Part shown: positions 32,051 through 39,857 of the stretch, piece by piece | How the letters are laid out: every line of letters starts with the position of its first letter | Position numbering within the stretch: the first letter of the stretch is position 1 | From: Anaerolineales bacterium UBA5195 | GTDB taxonomy: Bacteria; Chloroflexota; Anaerolineae; Anaerolineales; Villigracilaceae | Reading direction: 5' to 3' | NCBI GenBank assembly: GCA_002412925.1 | Contig: DHVZ01000035.1 | Span: 1 to 55,624, forward strand | Length of the DNA stretch: 55,624 bases | The notes under the pieces: model-generated | The model's database searches: none | What the model saw: the letters and a program-made list of their open reading frames with translations, nothing else | Told to the model about the DNA's origin: nothing | Made by a program: the position numbers and the translations under genes

Positions 32051-32112
32051 AAGCCTCCAGCCTGAGGGGTTTCCAAGCTGGAAAGGACTCTACCATTCCC
32101 CGGAGGGTACCC
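32051..32112 (+). promoter_or_regulatory. Structured panB leader, candidate pan RNA motif
   Basis: The leader folds into GAG-GGG-TTTCCA (32064-32075), loop AGC, TGGAAA-GGA-CTC (32079-32090): a stem interrupted by a symmetric purine internal loop. Just upstream CCTCC (32054-32058) can pair with the GGAGG of the ribosome-binding site (32102-32106). A pan motif in front of pantothenate genes has been described in Chloroflexi; this hairpin is a candidate, but I cannot confirm the consensus by eye. Confidence 0.4.
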
Positions 32113-33018
32113 ATGTCAACAGTTCGTGTTTTTCCCGTTGGTTCGACCCGCAAAAAAGTGACCACGCTTGCGTTTCGTCAGAAAAAGGAACGCGGCCAGG
32201 CGATCAGCATGCTGACCGCTTACGACTATCCCACCGCGCTGGCCCTGGACCAGGCCGGGATCGATGCGATCCTGGTCGGCGATTCGCTGGGCATGGTGGT
32301 GCTTGGCTATGAAAACACCTTGCCCGTGACCATGGACGAGATGCTGCATCACAGCCGCGCCGTTTCACGCGGGGCAAAATCGGCCTTGCTGGTGGGCGAC
32401 ATGCCGTTCATGTCGTACCAGGTTTCGGTGGAAGCAGCCGTGCGCAATGCCGGGCGCTTCCTGCAGAACGGAGGCATGGATGCTGTTAAGCTAGAGGGTG
32501 GCCGTGAGCGCGTTGACGCCATCCGCGCGATTGTGGGAGCGGGCATTCCCGTCATGGGACACCTGGGGCTGACACCGCAATCCATCCACCAGTTGGGCGG
32601 CTTCCGCGCCCAGGGCAAAACCGCTGCGGCGGCCCAACACCTGCTGGAAGACGCGTTACTGCTTGAAGAAGCCGGGTGTTTCAGCTTGGTGCTCGAATCC
32701 GTTCCGGCCCAATTGGCAACCTACATTTCGAAGCGTTTGTCCATCCCAACGATTGGAATCGGCGCCGGAGCCGGCTGTGACGGCCAGGTGCTGGTGACAC
32801 ACGACCTGCTGGGGCTGTTCGAGCGTTTCACGCCCAAATTCGTCAAAAAATATGCCAACCTGCACGACGAGATGCAAAAAGCCTTTGCCGAATACATCGC
32901 CGATGTGCAGACTTCCCAATTCCCGTCGGCTGAACATACCGTGGCGATGGACGAGGCCGCCTGGTGGGAGTTTTTACGGACCGCAGAACCTGAAGCTGTA
33001 CCAGCACAGTACGAATGA
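32113..33018 (+). CDS. panB: 3-methyl-2-oxobutanoate hydroxymethyltransferase
   Basis: A 301-residue PanB, which adds a hydroxymethyl group from methylenetetrahydrofolate to ketoisovalerate, the first step of pantothenate synthesis. Signatures are ISMLTAYDYPTALALDQAGI, ILVGDSLGMVVLGYENTLPV (metal-binding Asp), VGDMPFMSYQ, VKLEGGRERVDAI, MGHLGLTPQS and IGIGAGAGCDGQVLV. I chose the ATG at 32113, preceded by GGAGGG; an upstream ATG (32008) adds 35 atypical residues. It overlaps panE. Confidence 0.93.
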   Translation: MSTVRVFPVGSTRKKVTTLAFRQKKERGQAISMLTAYDYPTALALDQAGIDAILVGDSLGMVVLGYENTLPVTMDEMLHHSRAVSRGAKSALLVGDMPFMSYQVSVEAAVRNAGRFLQNGGMDAVKLEGGRERVDAIRAIVGAGIPVMGHLGLTPQSIHQLGGFRAQGKTAAAAQHLLEDALLLEEAGCFSLVLESVPAQLATYISKRLSIPTIGIGAGAGCDGQVLVTHDLLGLFERFTPKFVKKYANLHDEMQKAFAEYIADVQTSQFPSAEHTVAMDEAAWWEFLRTAEPEAVPAQYE

Positions 33019-33920
33019 TGAAAAATATTTTAATTGTCGGCACCGGCGCGTTGGGGACCCTGTTCGCCGCGCGCCTGGCGGCTGCCGGAACAAACGTCAC
33101 CCTGCTGGGAACGTGGAAAAATGCCATCGAAGCCTTCAATCGCGAAGGTGCGCGCCTGTTGCAAGTGGATGGTTCCAGCGCGCAGTTCCCGGTACGGGCC
33201 ACGGATGACCCGTCAACATGCCAAGGCGCCGACTTGGCGCTTATACTGGTCAAGTCCTGGCAGACGGAGCGGGCAGCGCGCCAGCTTGAAAAATGCCTGC
33301 CTGACCATGGCTTTGCCGTTACCCTGCAAAACGGCCTGGGCAACCGCGAAATCCTCTCGGCGCGGCTGGGCGCGGAGCGCGTGGGGCTGGGTATTGCCAC
33401 CATAGGGGCAACACTGCTTGGGCCTGGCTTGGCGCGCCTGGGGGGAGAAGGTCGGCTCTCCATCGAAGCGCACCCACGCAGCAGGGAGTTGGAAACCCTG
33501 TTACGCCGCGCTGGTTTCCAGGTGGAGATAGTCGCCGATGCAAAGACCCTGGTGTGGGGCAAGCTGGTGGTCAATTCGGCCATCAACCCGCTGACGGCGC
33601 TCTTGCGTGTCCCAAACGGTGCGCTGCTTGAACGACCCGGCGCGCGGCGGCTAATGGTGGCATTGGCGCGCGAGACAGCCTCGGTGGCAACTGCACTGGG
33701 AGTGCCATTGCCATTCGCAGACCCGGTTTCGACTGCCGAGGAGGTGGCCCGGCAGACGGCGGCTAATCACTCATCCATGCTTCAGGATGTGGAACGCGGC
33801 GCTCCGACCGAGATCGACGCCATTTGCGGGGCGGTGGTGCAGGCCGGGAATGAATGCGGCGTACCGACCCAGGCCAACTGGATGATGAGGCAGTTGGTCA
33901 GTGCACTATGCGCGGGTTGA
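33015..33920 (+). CDS. panE: 2-dehydropantoate 2-reductase
   Basis: A 301-residue ketopantoate reductase (NADPH-dependent reduction of ketopantoate to pantoate), the second pantothenate-pathway step after PanB. The N-terminal nucleotide motif GTGALGTLFAARLA is clear, followed by LILVKSWQTERAA and LQNGLGNRE. The catalytic-domain KLVVNSAINPLTALL (catalytic Lys region) and MLQDVERGAPTEIDAICGAV (substrate-contact region) are also present. The start overlaps the panB stop (ATGATGA) without its own Shine-Dalgarno, so translation is coupled. Confidence 0.9.
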   Translation: MMKNILIVGTGALGTLFAARLAAAGTNVTLLGTWKNAIEAFNREGARLLQVDGSSAQFPVRATDDPSTCQGADLALILVKSWQTERAARQLEKCLPDHGFAVTLQNGLGNREILSARLGAERVGLGIATIGATLLGPGLARLGGEGRLSIEAHPRSRELETLLRRAGFQVEIVADAKTLVWGKLVVNSAINPLTALLRVPNGALLERPGARRLMVALARETASVATALGVPLPFADPVSTAEEVARQTAANHSSMLQDVERGAPTEIDAICGAVVQAGNECGVPTQANWMMRQLVSALCAG

Positions 33921-34010
33921 CGGACATGGATGGAAGTCTGTTTTTTGGCGCTGCGAAGTGAGCGGGATTTATGGTAATATCTTCAAGAACCTGTCTCATG
34001 GAGGGCTTTG

Positions 34011-34922
34011 ATGCGTAAATTTGCAACCCTATTGCTTGTTCTAGTGATTTTCCTTGCCTTACCGCTAGCAGTTCAAGCGCAAGCGGCGGTGTCGTTTGAG
34101 AAACTGGAGATACAACTCTGGCCAGATTATGACCAGGCCGCTGTTTTGGTCATCTATGACTTTTTGGTTTCAACTGACACCAACCTGCCCGCCCAGGTCA
34201 GTCTGCGCCTTCCAGCAGAATCTCAACTTTTGGCAGTGGCAAAAGAATATGAAGGCGCGTTGATTAACCTCCAATACCAACCGCCCAGGCGACAGGGGCA
34301 GGAGGATATTTTATCGTTTTCGGTAATTGATCGCTCGATACATCATGTTGAATTTTATTTCCCTTACACCCGCCAGGGAAATTTGCGCAGCTTTTCCTTT
34401 CGCTGGCCGGGAGATTATGCCGTTCAGACCCTTTCTGTGCGTTTGCAGCAACCGATTGATGCAACACAGGTCAAGACTGAGCCAGCCTTGTCATCCATCG
34501 GCCAGCAGCCAGACGGGTTTAGCTATTACAGACTAGATTTGGGTTCACTTTCTAGCGGGGAGGCAGCCACCATTAACGCCAGCTATCAAAAAACCACCGA
34601 AGCGCTCAGTGTCTCATCGCTTGACGTTCAATCTACGCAACCGCTTGACCAGAATATTCCAGGCCAGTCAATGCTGATTACGTACCTGCCGTGGACGCTT
34701 GGCGCGCTCGGTATTTTGCTCCTCTTGATTGCCGGATGGGTCTACTGGGCTTCCGGGCGGGCCGGCCGCGTTGTTCCCAAACTGCGCAAGCGACATGCTG
34801 GCGCTGGAACCGTCACCGATGACCACGATGAACCAGTGCATTGTTCGCAATGCGGAAAACGCACCCAGGCCGGAGATCGTTTCTGCCGCGCTTGCGGCGC
34901 GCGTATCAGGCGCGGCGAATAG
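34011..34922 (+). CDS. Secreted/membrane protein with a cytoplasmic zinc ribbon, unknown function
   Basis: A 303-residue protein: signal peptide (about 1-24, ending VQAQA), an extracytoplasmic beta-rich domain of about 195 residues, one transmembrane helix (LPWTLGALGILLLLIAGWVY, about 222-243), a basic stop-transfer segment, and a C-terminal zinc ribbon with CSQCGKRTQAGDRFCRACG. The topology puts the zinc ribbon in the cytoplasm. I do not recognise the external domain; its hydrophobic/polar alternation recalls carbohydrate-binding or Ig-like modules. ATGGAGGG precedes the ATG at 34011. It stands alone between panE and palindromic DNA. Confidence 0.75.
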   Translation: MRKFATLLLVLVIFLALPLAVQAQAAVSFEKLEIQLWPDYDQAAVLVIYDFLVSTDTNLPAQVSLRLPAESQLLAVAKEYEGALINLQYQPPRRQGQEDILSFSVIDRSIHHVEFYFPYTRQGNLRSFSFRWPGDYAVQTLSVRLQQPIDATQVKTEPALSSIGQQPDGFSYYRLDLGSLSSGEAATINASYQKTTEALSVSSLDVQSTQPLDQNIPGQSMLITYLPWTLGALGILLLLIAGWVYWASGRAGRVVPKLRKRHAGAGTVTDDHDEPVHCSQCGKRTQAGDRFCRACGARIRRGE

Positions 34923-34947
34923 GGAGTAGTTCATGAAATAGCTTAAA

Positions 34948-34991
34948 GATTTGGGTGTTTGGTGGGCGTACGCCCACCAAACACCCAAATC
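34948..34991. repeat. Perfect 44-bp palindrome
   Basis: The left half begins GATTTGGGTGTTTGG and reaches GGGCGT at 34969; the right half from 34970 (ACGCCC) is its exact reverse complement, with no loop. It lies 25 bases after the zinc-ribbon gene. It has no T-tract, so it is a weak fit to an intrinsic terminator; a protein-binding site or a small hairpin element is possible. Confidence 0.85.
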
Positions 34992-35094
34992 GGAAATTCT
35001 CCCAATGATCGTGAAGTACAGGTAGTTGTCATTTGGGCAGGATGTTGCACAGATCAGCCTGGATTTTGGAAAACTAAAAAGCCTTATAGGGCAT

Positions 35095-35131
35095 GACAAA
35101 GGCCGACTCGCATAATGAGTCGGCCTTTGTC
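35095..35131. terminator. Long perfect hairpin, terminator-like
   Basis: GACAAAGGCCGACTC (35095-35109), loop GCATAAT, GAGTCGGCCTTTGTC (35117-35131): a perfect 15-bp stem. It has only a weak T-tract. It may terminate transcription from the left or be a small palindromic repeat. The rest of 34992-35290 shows no gene. Confidence 0.55.
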
Positions 35132-35290
35132 GTTGAATCTGCGTCTGCGTGTCTGCAGGAAAAATCTTGGAACTCCGAAAAATTTAAGGTCTATAGGATT
35201 TTCCCGCCTGCCCCGATGAGCTTATGGGGTGAAAAATGCGGGGCTTACTACGGGGATTCCCAAATATCCAAAATTTAAGTTAAAACATAA

Positions 35291-35939
35291 CCTGATTTGT
35301 GACTGTTCAGTTATGAGAATCTGATGGGTTGTCAAAAGCGAAAAAGGCAGGCAAAATGAAGATATGAAACCACTGCGGCTGCCAAACGAGCAAGAAATCG
35401 GAGAAGCCTACGACCAAGGCAAAGAAGCGGTAATCGCGCTTTTTCAAAGAACATTTTTGGAATTGGCAGAGCGCATTCAAGCCTTGGAAGATCAGGTTGC
35501 GAAGAACAGTCGAAACAGCGGCAAGCCGCCTTCGAGCGATGGATTGAGCAAACCGGCACCCAAGAGCCAGCGCAAACGGCATGGCAGGAAACAGGGTGGA
35601 CAACCCGGACATACTGGGCATACGCTCAAAGCGGTGTCGAAACCGGATGTGATCGAGTTGCATTCTGTTGAAGTTTGCCAGGGTTGCCAGACTGGGTTGG
35701 GTCAGGTGAAGACACGGCGCTATGAGAAGCGGCAGGTTTTCGATTTACCAGTGGTCAGGCTGAACGTGATATTCGGATGATGAAAGTCAAGCAAAAACTT
35801 TTTGCCAGATTCGCGGCTATTTATCGACTGCCAGAAAAAAATGGGCAAATGGCACTTTCTGCTTTGCGTCTGGCTTTCGCTGGAACTCCTTTTGCGCCCG
35901 CTTTTCTAAATTTGCCTGCCTAAACAGTCACCCTGATTT
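35291..35939 (+). mobile_element. IS66-family insertion sequence remnant with intact ends
   Basis: CCTGATTT occurs directly outside both ends (35291-35298 and 35932-35939), the 8-bp target duplication expected of IS66. The terminal inverted repeats are GTGACTGTTCAG (35299-35310) and, on the opposite strand, GTGACTGTTTAG (35931-35920), 11 of 12 matching. The 633-bp body holds a transposase gene that has lost its middle. Intact ends mean it could still be moved by a related transposase. Confidence 0.85.
35364..35923 (+). pseudogene. tnpC: IS66 transposase (TnpC), internally deleted
   Basis: The first 134 codons encode the IS66 TnpC N terminus: a helical start, KNSRNSGKPPSSDGLSKP, RKRHGRKQGGQPGHTGHTLK and the CxxC zinc-finger region ending YEKRQVFDLPVVR. 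At about 35756 the frame changes into QAERDIRMMKVKQK, the conserved C-terminal block. After further frame changes the tail reads CQIRGYLSTARK and NGQMALSALRLAFAGTPF before the stop at 35921-35923. The catalytic DDE core, about 250-300 residues, is missing, and an extra A in a run near 35845 shifts the frame. It cannot be active. Confidence 0.88.
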
Positions 35940-36072
35940 TATAATAATAAGCAGTGACAATACCAATGGTGACATTTATTCAGGAGAGATAATGACAGGT
36001 TGCACTTACCCAATCTGACCCTATTCAGTAAGATTATACTTGTATCCATCTATTACACTTGGAGAATGCAAA

Positions 36073-36882
36073 ATGATGAAACAATCTCATCGAACTGTGT
36101 TTGTATTTTTATCCCTGCTGGCAGTTGTCACTGTCTTGAGCATTCTGGTGTTGGCCCCCACTCAGAATGCCACCGCTGCCGGGGAACCCCAGGCAGGTGT
36201 TGATACCTGCAACACTTGCCATGAACAAGCTTATACCCTCTGGTCTACCAGCAACCATAATAAAGGGAATGTCAGTTGCCTGGTTTGCCATAAACTTGGT
36301 CAGGGCGAAGGAACTCATCCTTTCCAATTAAAATACACTGTCGAGAGCGAAGATGTCACCTGCGGTGTCTGCCATACTGAAGTTTATGGCAAAAATGTTG
36401 CCGGACAGGTCGAACTAAGCTACCATGGCCAAATCGGGTTGAAATGTATTAGCTGCCACGAACCGCATTCGCAGGGACCGAAGCTGTCCCCGGGGTCGAA
36501 GGTTGTTTGTGAAAACTGCCACAAGAAACAAATGGAAACGATCCTCAAGTCGACCCATGTGGCTGCTGGTTTGAGTTGTGTCAACTGCCATATGGGTCCT
36601 GAGAGGAGCCATACCGAGGATGTGGCCGAAAAGACTTGTGCCGGGTGTCATTCCGATATTCACCAATCCAACCGCTTTTTGAGCGCCGGGCTGGAAATTC
36701 GAACGATGGCAACCCCGGCAGCTGTTTTTGAAGAACTGGCGCCGCCGGCTGAACCCCAGCCGCAGCCACAGCCCGGCGGTATTACTCTGCCTTCCTGGAC
36801 CCTTTTACTGGCTGGTTTACTGGTTGGAGGGGTTGCCACTTGGGCTTTGATCGGAAAAGACCCGGGCAAACCCAATCCATAA
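36073..36882 (+). CDS. Membrane-anchored seven-haem cytochrome c
   Basis: A 269-residue exported multihaem cytochrome. After a signal peptide (about 1-35) it has seven CxxCH haem sites: CNTCH, CLVCH, CGVCH, CISCH, CENCH, CVNCH and CAGCH. A Pro/Gln-rich linker and a C-terminal helix (LPSWTLLLAGLLVGGVATWALIG) anchor it outside the membrane. I chose the ATG at 36073 after TTGGAG. It is followed by a Tat-exported Fe-S protein and an NrfD-type membrane protein, forming a quinone-linked electron-transfer module in the manner of Nrf, Qrc, Hmc or the core of alternative complex III. The direction of electron flow is not visible from sequence. Confidence 0.88.
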   Translation: MMKQSHRTVFVFLSLLAVVTVLSILVLAPTQNATAAGEPQAGVDTCNTCHEQAYTLWSTSNHNKGNVSCLVCHKLGQGEGTHPFQLKYTVESEDVTCGVCHTEVYGKNVAGQVELSYHGQIGLKCISCHEPHSQGPKLSPGSKVVCENCHKKQMETILKSTHVAAGLSCVNCHMGPERSHTEDVAEKTCAGCHSDIHQSNRFLSAGLEIRTMATPAAVFEELAPPAEPQPQPQPGGITLPSWTLLLAGLLVGGVATWALIGKDPGKPNP

Positions 36883-36943
36883 AGAGTGGGCTGGCCAAGA
36901 TATTATTTAATCCCATTACCAGACCCAATTCTGGAGGTTAATC

Positions 36944-37786
36944 ATGAATGAGGCTTGTGAAAATCAGCAGCCTGTCCCTGAAAAAGACAACCCTGTTTCG
37001 CGGCGTGACTTTGTCAAAGTGGCAGGCGCGCTGGCCGGGGCGGCAGTGCTGACTCAGTTTATCAGTATCAAGACGCTTGCCAGCAACGTTTCTCCCAGCG
37101 AAGCATCTACCGAAGGCCCCCAGTGGGGCATGTTGATCGACATTAACCTGTGTATTGGCTGTAAGTATTGCACCTATGCCTGCCAGGCAATCAACAATCT
37201 TGGCGATGACATGCTTTATAACGTTGTCACCACCGAAACGCTCCAGAATGGCAAGGAATATTTCCTTTCGCGGCCTTGTATGCACTGCGAGGAAGCCCCC
37301 TGTGTGCATGTCTGCCCGGTCAAGGCCACCTACCACCGCCCGGATGGGATCGTCATCATGGATTACGATCGTTGCATTGGCTGCCGCTATTGCCAGGTAG
37401 CCTGCCCGTATGATGCGCGCGTCTTCAACTGGAAAGAGCCAATTAAGACCAGCCCCAAATCGCCCAATTTTGGGCTGCAGGAAGTTCCCAACCGACCGCG
37501 CGGTGTGGTGGAAAAGTGCACTTTCTGTTCGCACCGGATTGATTCTGGCATGAAGCGCGGGCTTGTTCCTGGCGTCGACAACCTGGCCACCCCGGCCTGT
37601 GTGGTGCTTTGCCCCACTGGGGCGCGTGTCTTCGGCGACCTGACCAACCCTGAAAGCCCGATTTCAAAGGCCTTGAGCGCGACCAAAGTGGCGCTTCGTC
37701 TGCGCGAAGAAGAATTAAGCACCGAACCACGCGTTTTTTACGTTCCTCCCGATACTCATAGCAACAATCCATTCCAGGGGAGCTAA
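36944..37786 (+). CDS. Tat-exported Fe-S subunit, PsrB/NrfC-like
   Basis: A 280-residue protein with a twin-arginine signal (VSRRDFVKVAGALAGAAVLT) and four clusters of cysteines of the DMSOR/PsrB type: CIGCKYCTYAC, CMHCEEAPCVHVCPV, CIGCRYCQVACPY, and CTFC…C…CVVLCPTGA. It would bind four [4Fe-4S] clusters and pass electrons between the cytochrome and the NrfD-like quinone-reactive subunit. It lies 61 bases after the cytochrome gene and four bases before the membrane subunit. No molybdenum catalytic subunit is nearby. Confidence 0.9.
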   Translation: MNEACENQQPVPEKDNPVSRRDFVKVAGALAGAAVLTQFISIKTLASNVSPSEASTEGPQWGMLIDINLCIGCKYCTYACQAINNLGDDMLYNVVTTETLQNGKEYFLSRPCMHCEEAPCVHVCPVKATYHRPDGIVIMDYDRCIGCRYCQVACPYDARVFNWKEPIKTSPKSPNFGLQEVPNRPRGVVEKCTFCSHRIDSGMKRGLVPGVDNLATPACVVLCPTGARVFGDLTNPESPISKALSATKVALRLREEELSTEPRVFYVPPDTHSNNPFQGS

Positions 37787-37789
37787 GCC

Positions 37790-39058
37790 ATGGCAGCCGA
37801 GATTGTTTATCCTAAAATCCGTTTAGGCAAACGGGAAATCGACATCTTTCCGTATTGGATAGGTCTCCTGGTGGTTGGGATCCTCTTTGGGTTGGTTGGC
37901 GCATTTATTGCCTTCAAAGAAGGCTTGCATGTGACCGGACTTTCCAACCAGGTTCCCTGGGGTCTCTGGATTTCCATCGACCTCTCTGCGATCGCTCTGG
38001 GCGGTAGTGCCTTTGTCTTTGGCGCGATCATCTACTTGCTACAAATTAAGCGCTTTGAATCGATCGGAAAGCTAGCTGTTTTGCTCGGTTTTCTGGGCTA
38101 TTCCGCGGCAGGTATGGTTTTGCTGATGGATCTCGGCCAGCCGCTGCGTTTCTGGCATCCCATCGTCTACTGGCAGCCGCACTCCTTGCTCTGGGAAATC
38201 ACCATGTGTGTGGTACTCTACTTGGCAGTTTTGCTGGCCGAGTTGATTCCCGTGGTGGCGGAACATCCGTATTTTGAAGCGCACCCCTGGCAAGATCGCT
38301 ATAAGATTTTGAAAACCCTGGCTGGCCTGGCTCAAAAAGTCTCGGTAGTTCTCCACAAAATCGGGCCGGTTTTGGCCATCCTGGGCATGACCCTCTCCCT
38401 GCTCCACCAGGCTTCTCTGGGAGCCACCTATTCGGTTCTTTACGGGCGTGGAGTTTGGTTCAACCAGAGCGCGCCAACGCAATTTGTCTTTTCTGCCATG
38501 AGCGGCGGGATTGCGCTCTTGTTCTTCATGAGCGTGTTCGTTTTTCGAGTCATGCGGCCCGGCCTGGTTAAAGATGAGGCCCTCTACGATGTCGCCCGTC
38601 TCGCTGGTGGCTCCACACTTTTGTTGACCTATCTGCGTTTTTGGGACTGGGCGGTCACCAATTACTATAGCTTCGACCGGCAAATTTCCTTGCAAACCCA
38701 ACTGCTCGATACTGTTGCGCCCTATTCAGCTTCATTCTGGCTCGGGCAGGCGCTTTTTCCGGTGATTGCGGGCTCCATTCTGCTGGCTGCTAAACAAGTG
38801 AAAAATTTTCGTTATTTGATGGCAGCAGCAACAATCCCCGTTTTCGCGGCGGTTTTGACCCGCTGGAACTACAATTTTGTTGGCCTGATTGCCGCCACCT
38901 CCTATGACCCCTTCACTCCGACAGTACGGTTGTTTTCCTATACCCCCACCTGGGTTGAATTTGCTGGGGCTTCGCTGGTGATTTCTTACTGGCTCTTGGT
39001 TTTCAGCCTGGCCACACGCTACCTTCCATTTCATGGAGAGTATCACCGCAAACATTAG
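37790..39058 (+). CDS. NrfD/PsrC-family membrane subunit
   Basis: A 422-residue polytopic membrane protein of the NrfD/PsrC family with about ten helices, the quinone-interacting anchor of periplasmic Fe-S modules. Conserved family features include a first-helix region followed by LSNQVPWGLWISIDLSAIAL, DLGQPLRFWHPIVYW and LSLLHQASLGATYSVLYGRG. It ends the three-gene module, followed by a strong terminator at 39086-39118. Together the three genes form a complete electron-transfer path between quinone pool and exterior. Confidence 0.9.
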   Translation: MAAEIVYPKIRLGKREIDIFPYWIGLLVVGILFGLVGAFIAFKEGLHVTGLSNQVPWGLWISIDLSAIALGGSAFVFGAIIYLLQIKRFESIGKLAVLLGFLGYSAAGMVLLMDLGQPLRFWHPIVYWQPHSLLWEITMCVVLYLAVLLAELIPVVAEHPYFEAHPWQDRYKILKTLAGLAQKVSVVLHKIGPVLAILGMTLSLLHQASLGATYSVLYGRGVWFNQSAPTQFVFSAMSGGIALLFFMSVFVFRVMRPGLVKDEALYDVARLAGGSTLLLTYLRFWDWAVTNYYSFDRQISLQTQLLDTVAPYSASFWLGQALFPVIAGSILLAAKQVKNFRYLMAAATIPVFAAVLTRWNYNFVGLIAATSYDPFTPTVRLFSYTPTWVEFAGASLVISYWLLVFSLATRYLPFHGEYHRKH

Positions 39059-39085
39059 ATGAAGGTTTGGTCCAATCTCCTTTTG

Positions 39086-39118
39086 ACAGCCCCGGCAAGC
39101 TTTGCCGGGGCTGTTTTG
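39086..39118 (+). terminator. Terminator after the NrfD-like gene
   Basis: ACAGCCCCGGCAA (39086-39098), loop GCT, TTGCCGGGGCTGT (39102-39114) then TT: a GC-rich 13-bp stem with a T-run, separating the cytochrome module from the ccm cluster. Confidence 0.88.
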
Positions 39119-39156
39119 TGTGTCAGCCGCGCCGAAATTGAGCGCAAAAAGAGTGA

Positions 39157-39187
39157 AAATCGGTCATCCGCATGGGATGACCGATTT
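39157..39187. repeat. Perfect 13-bp hairpin upstream of ccmE
   Basis: AAATCGGTCATCC (39157-39169), loop GCATG, GGATGACCGATTT (39175-39187). It lies about 125 bases before ccmE, after the previous terminator, so it may be an operator or a small hairpin repeat. Confidence 0.6.
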
Positions 39188-39313
39188 AGGACAAAAATGA
39201 TACTTTTATGTGATATTTATCATCTTGAGAGTATCCTTTTTTCAGCCTCCCTTAATCTAAATGTGTAGAATCAACAGTAGTTATGATCGTTCGAACTATT
39301 TCAGGAGGTTCCA

Positions 39314-39805
39314 ATGTCATCCCCACGGATCAAGTTTTTTCTGGGCGGTTTTTTAATTTTGGCCGCAGTTGTGTATTTGATTGTTTCCTCCACGCAGGCC
39401 AGCGCCCAGTATTTTTTGACTGTTGACGAACTGAACGCCAAAGGCGAGGGAATCGTCGGTCAGAATGTGCGCGTTTCGGGCGCCATTCTTGGCGATTCAA
39501 TCCAGTATGACCCGCAAACGCTGACCCTGACCTTTACGGTCGCACATGTCCCCGGTGGAAATGCTGAAATCGAGAGCCAGGGCGGCTTGGCCGAAGTGCT
39601 CCACCAGGCGGTGATGGACCCCAATCGAAGCCGATTACAGGTAATCTATCAGGGCGCCAAACCCGACCTGATGCGCAACGAAGCCCAGGCCATCATGACC
39701 GGCCAAATGGGCGCAGATGGTGTTTTTCACGCTGATGAACTACTGCTCAAATGTCCCACCAAATATGAAGAGGCGGTTCCCGAGCAGGCCAATCAGGGAA
39801 ATTAG
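39314..39805 (+). CDS. ccmE: Cytochrome c maturation haem chaperone CcmE (Cys-type)
   Basis: A 163-residue periplasmic haem chaperone anchored by an N-terminal helix. It has the OB-fold signature YFLTVDELNAKG, GQNVRVSGAILG, and the C-terminal HADELLLKCPTKYEE. In the classical protein the haem-binding residue is His of HxxxY; here it is Cys of CPTKY, the CxxxY variant known from some archaea and Desulfovibrio-type bacteria. It opens the ccm cluster and is preceded by CAGGAGG. Confidence 0.9.
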   Translation: MSSPRIKFFLGGFLILAAVVYLIVSSTQASAQYFLTVDELNAKGEGIVGQNVRVSGAILGDSIQYDPQTLTLTFTVAHVPGGNAEIESQGGLAEVLHQAVMDPNRSRLQVIYQGAKPDLMRNEAQAIMTGQMGADGVFHADELLLKCPTKYEEAVPEQANQGN

Positions 39806-39814
39806 TTCCCAGAA

Positions 39815-39845
39815 GAGTAACGGCATAAGCCGTTACTCCTTTTCT
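39815..39845 (+). terminator. Attenuator-like hairpin between ccmE and ccmF
   Basis: GAGTAACGGC (39815-39824), loop ATAA, GCCGTTACTC (39829-39838), then CTTTTCT. It could reduce read-through from ccmE into ccmF. Confidence 0.6.
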
Positions 39846-39857
39846 ATGGAGTAGCCC

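Noticed and set aside
32008..32112. Upstream ATG of panB giving a 35-residue longer protein
   Set aside because: The extra residues are not part of the PanB family, while ATG 32113 has GGAGGG in front and the upstream stretch forms RNA structure.
39059..39268. 69-codon open frame between the NrfD-like gene and ccmE
   Set aside because: It runs through a strong terminator and a perfect hairpin and encodes no recognisable peptide.
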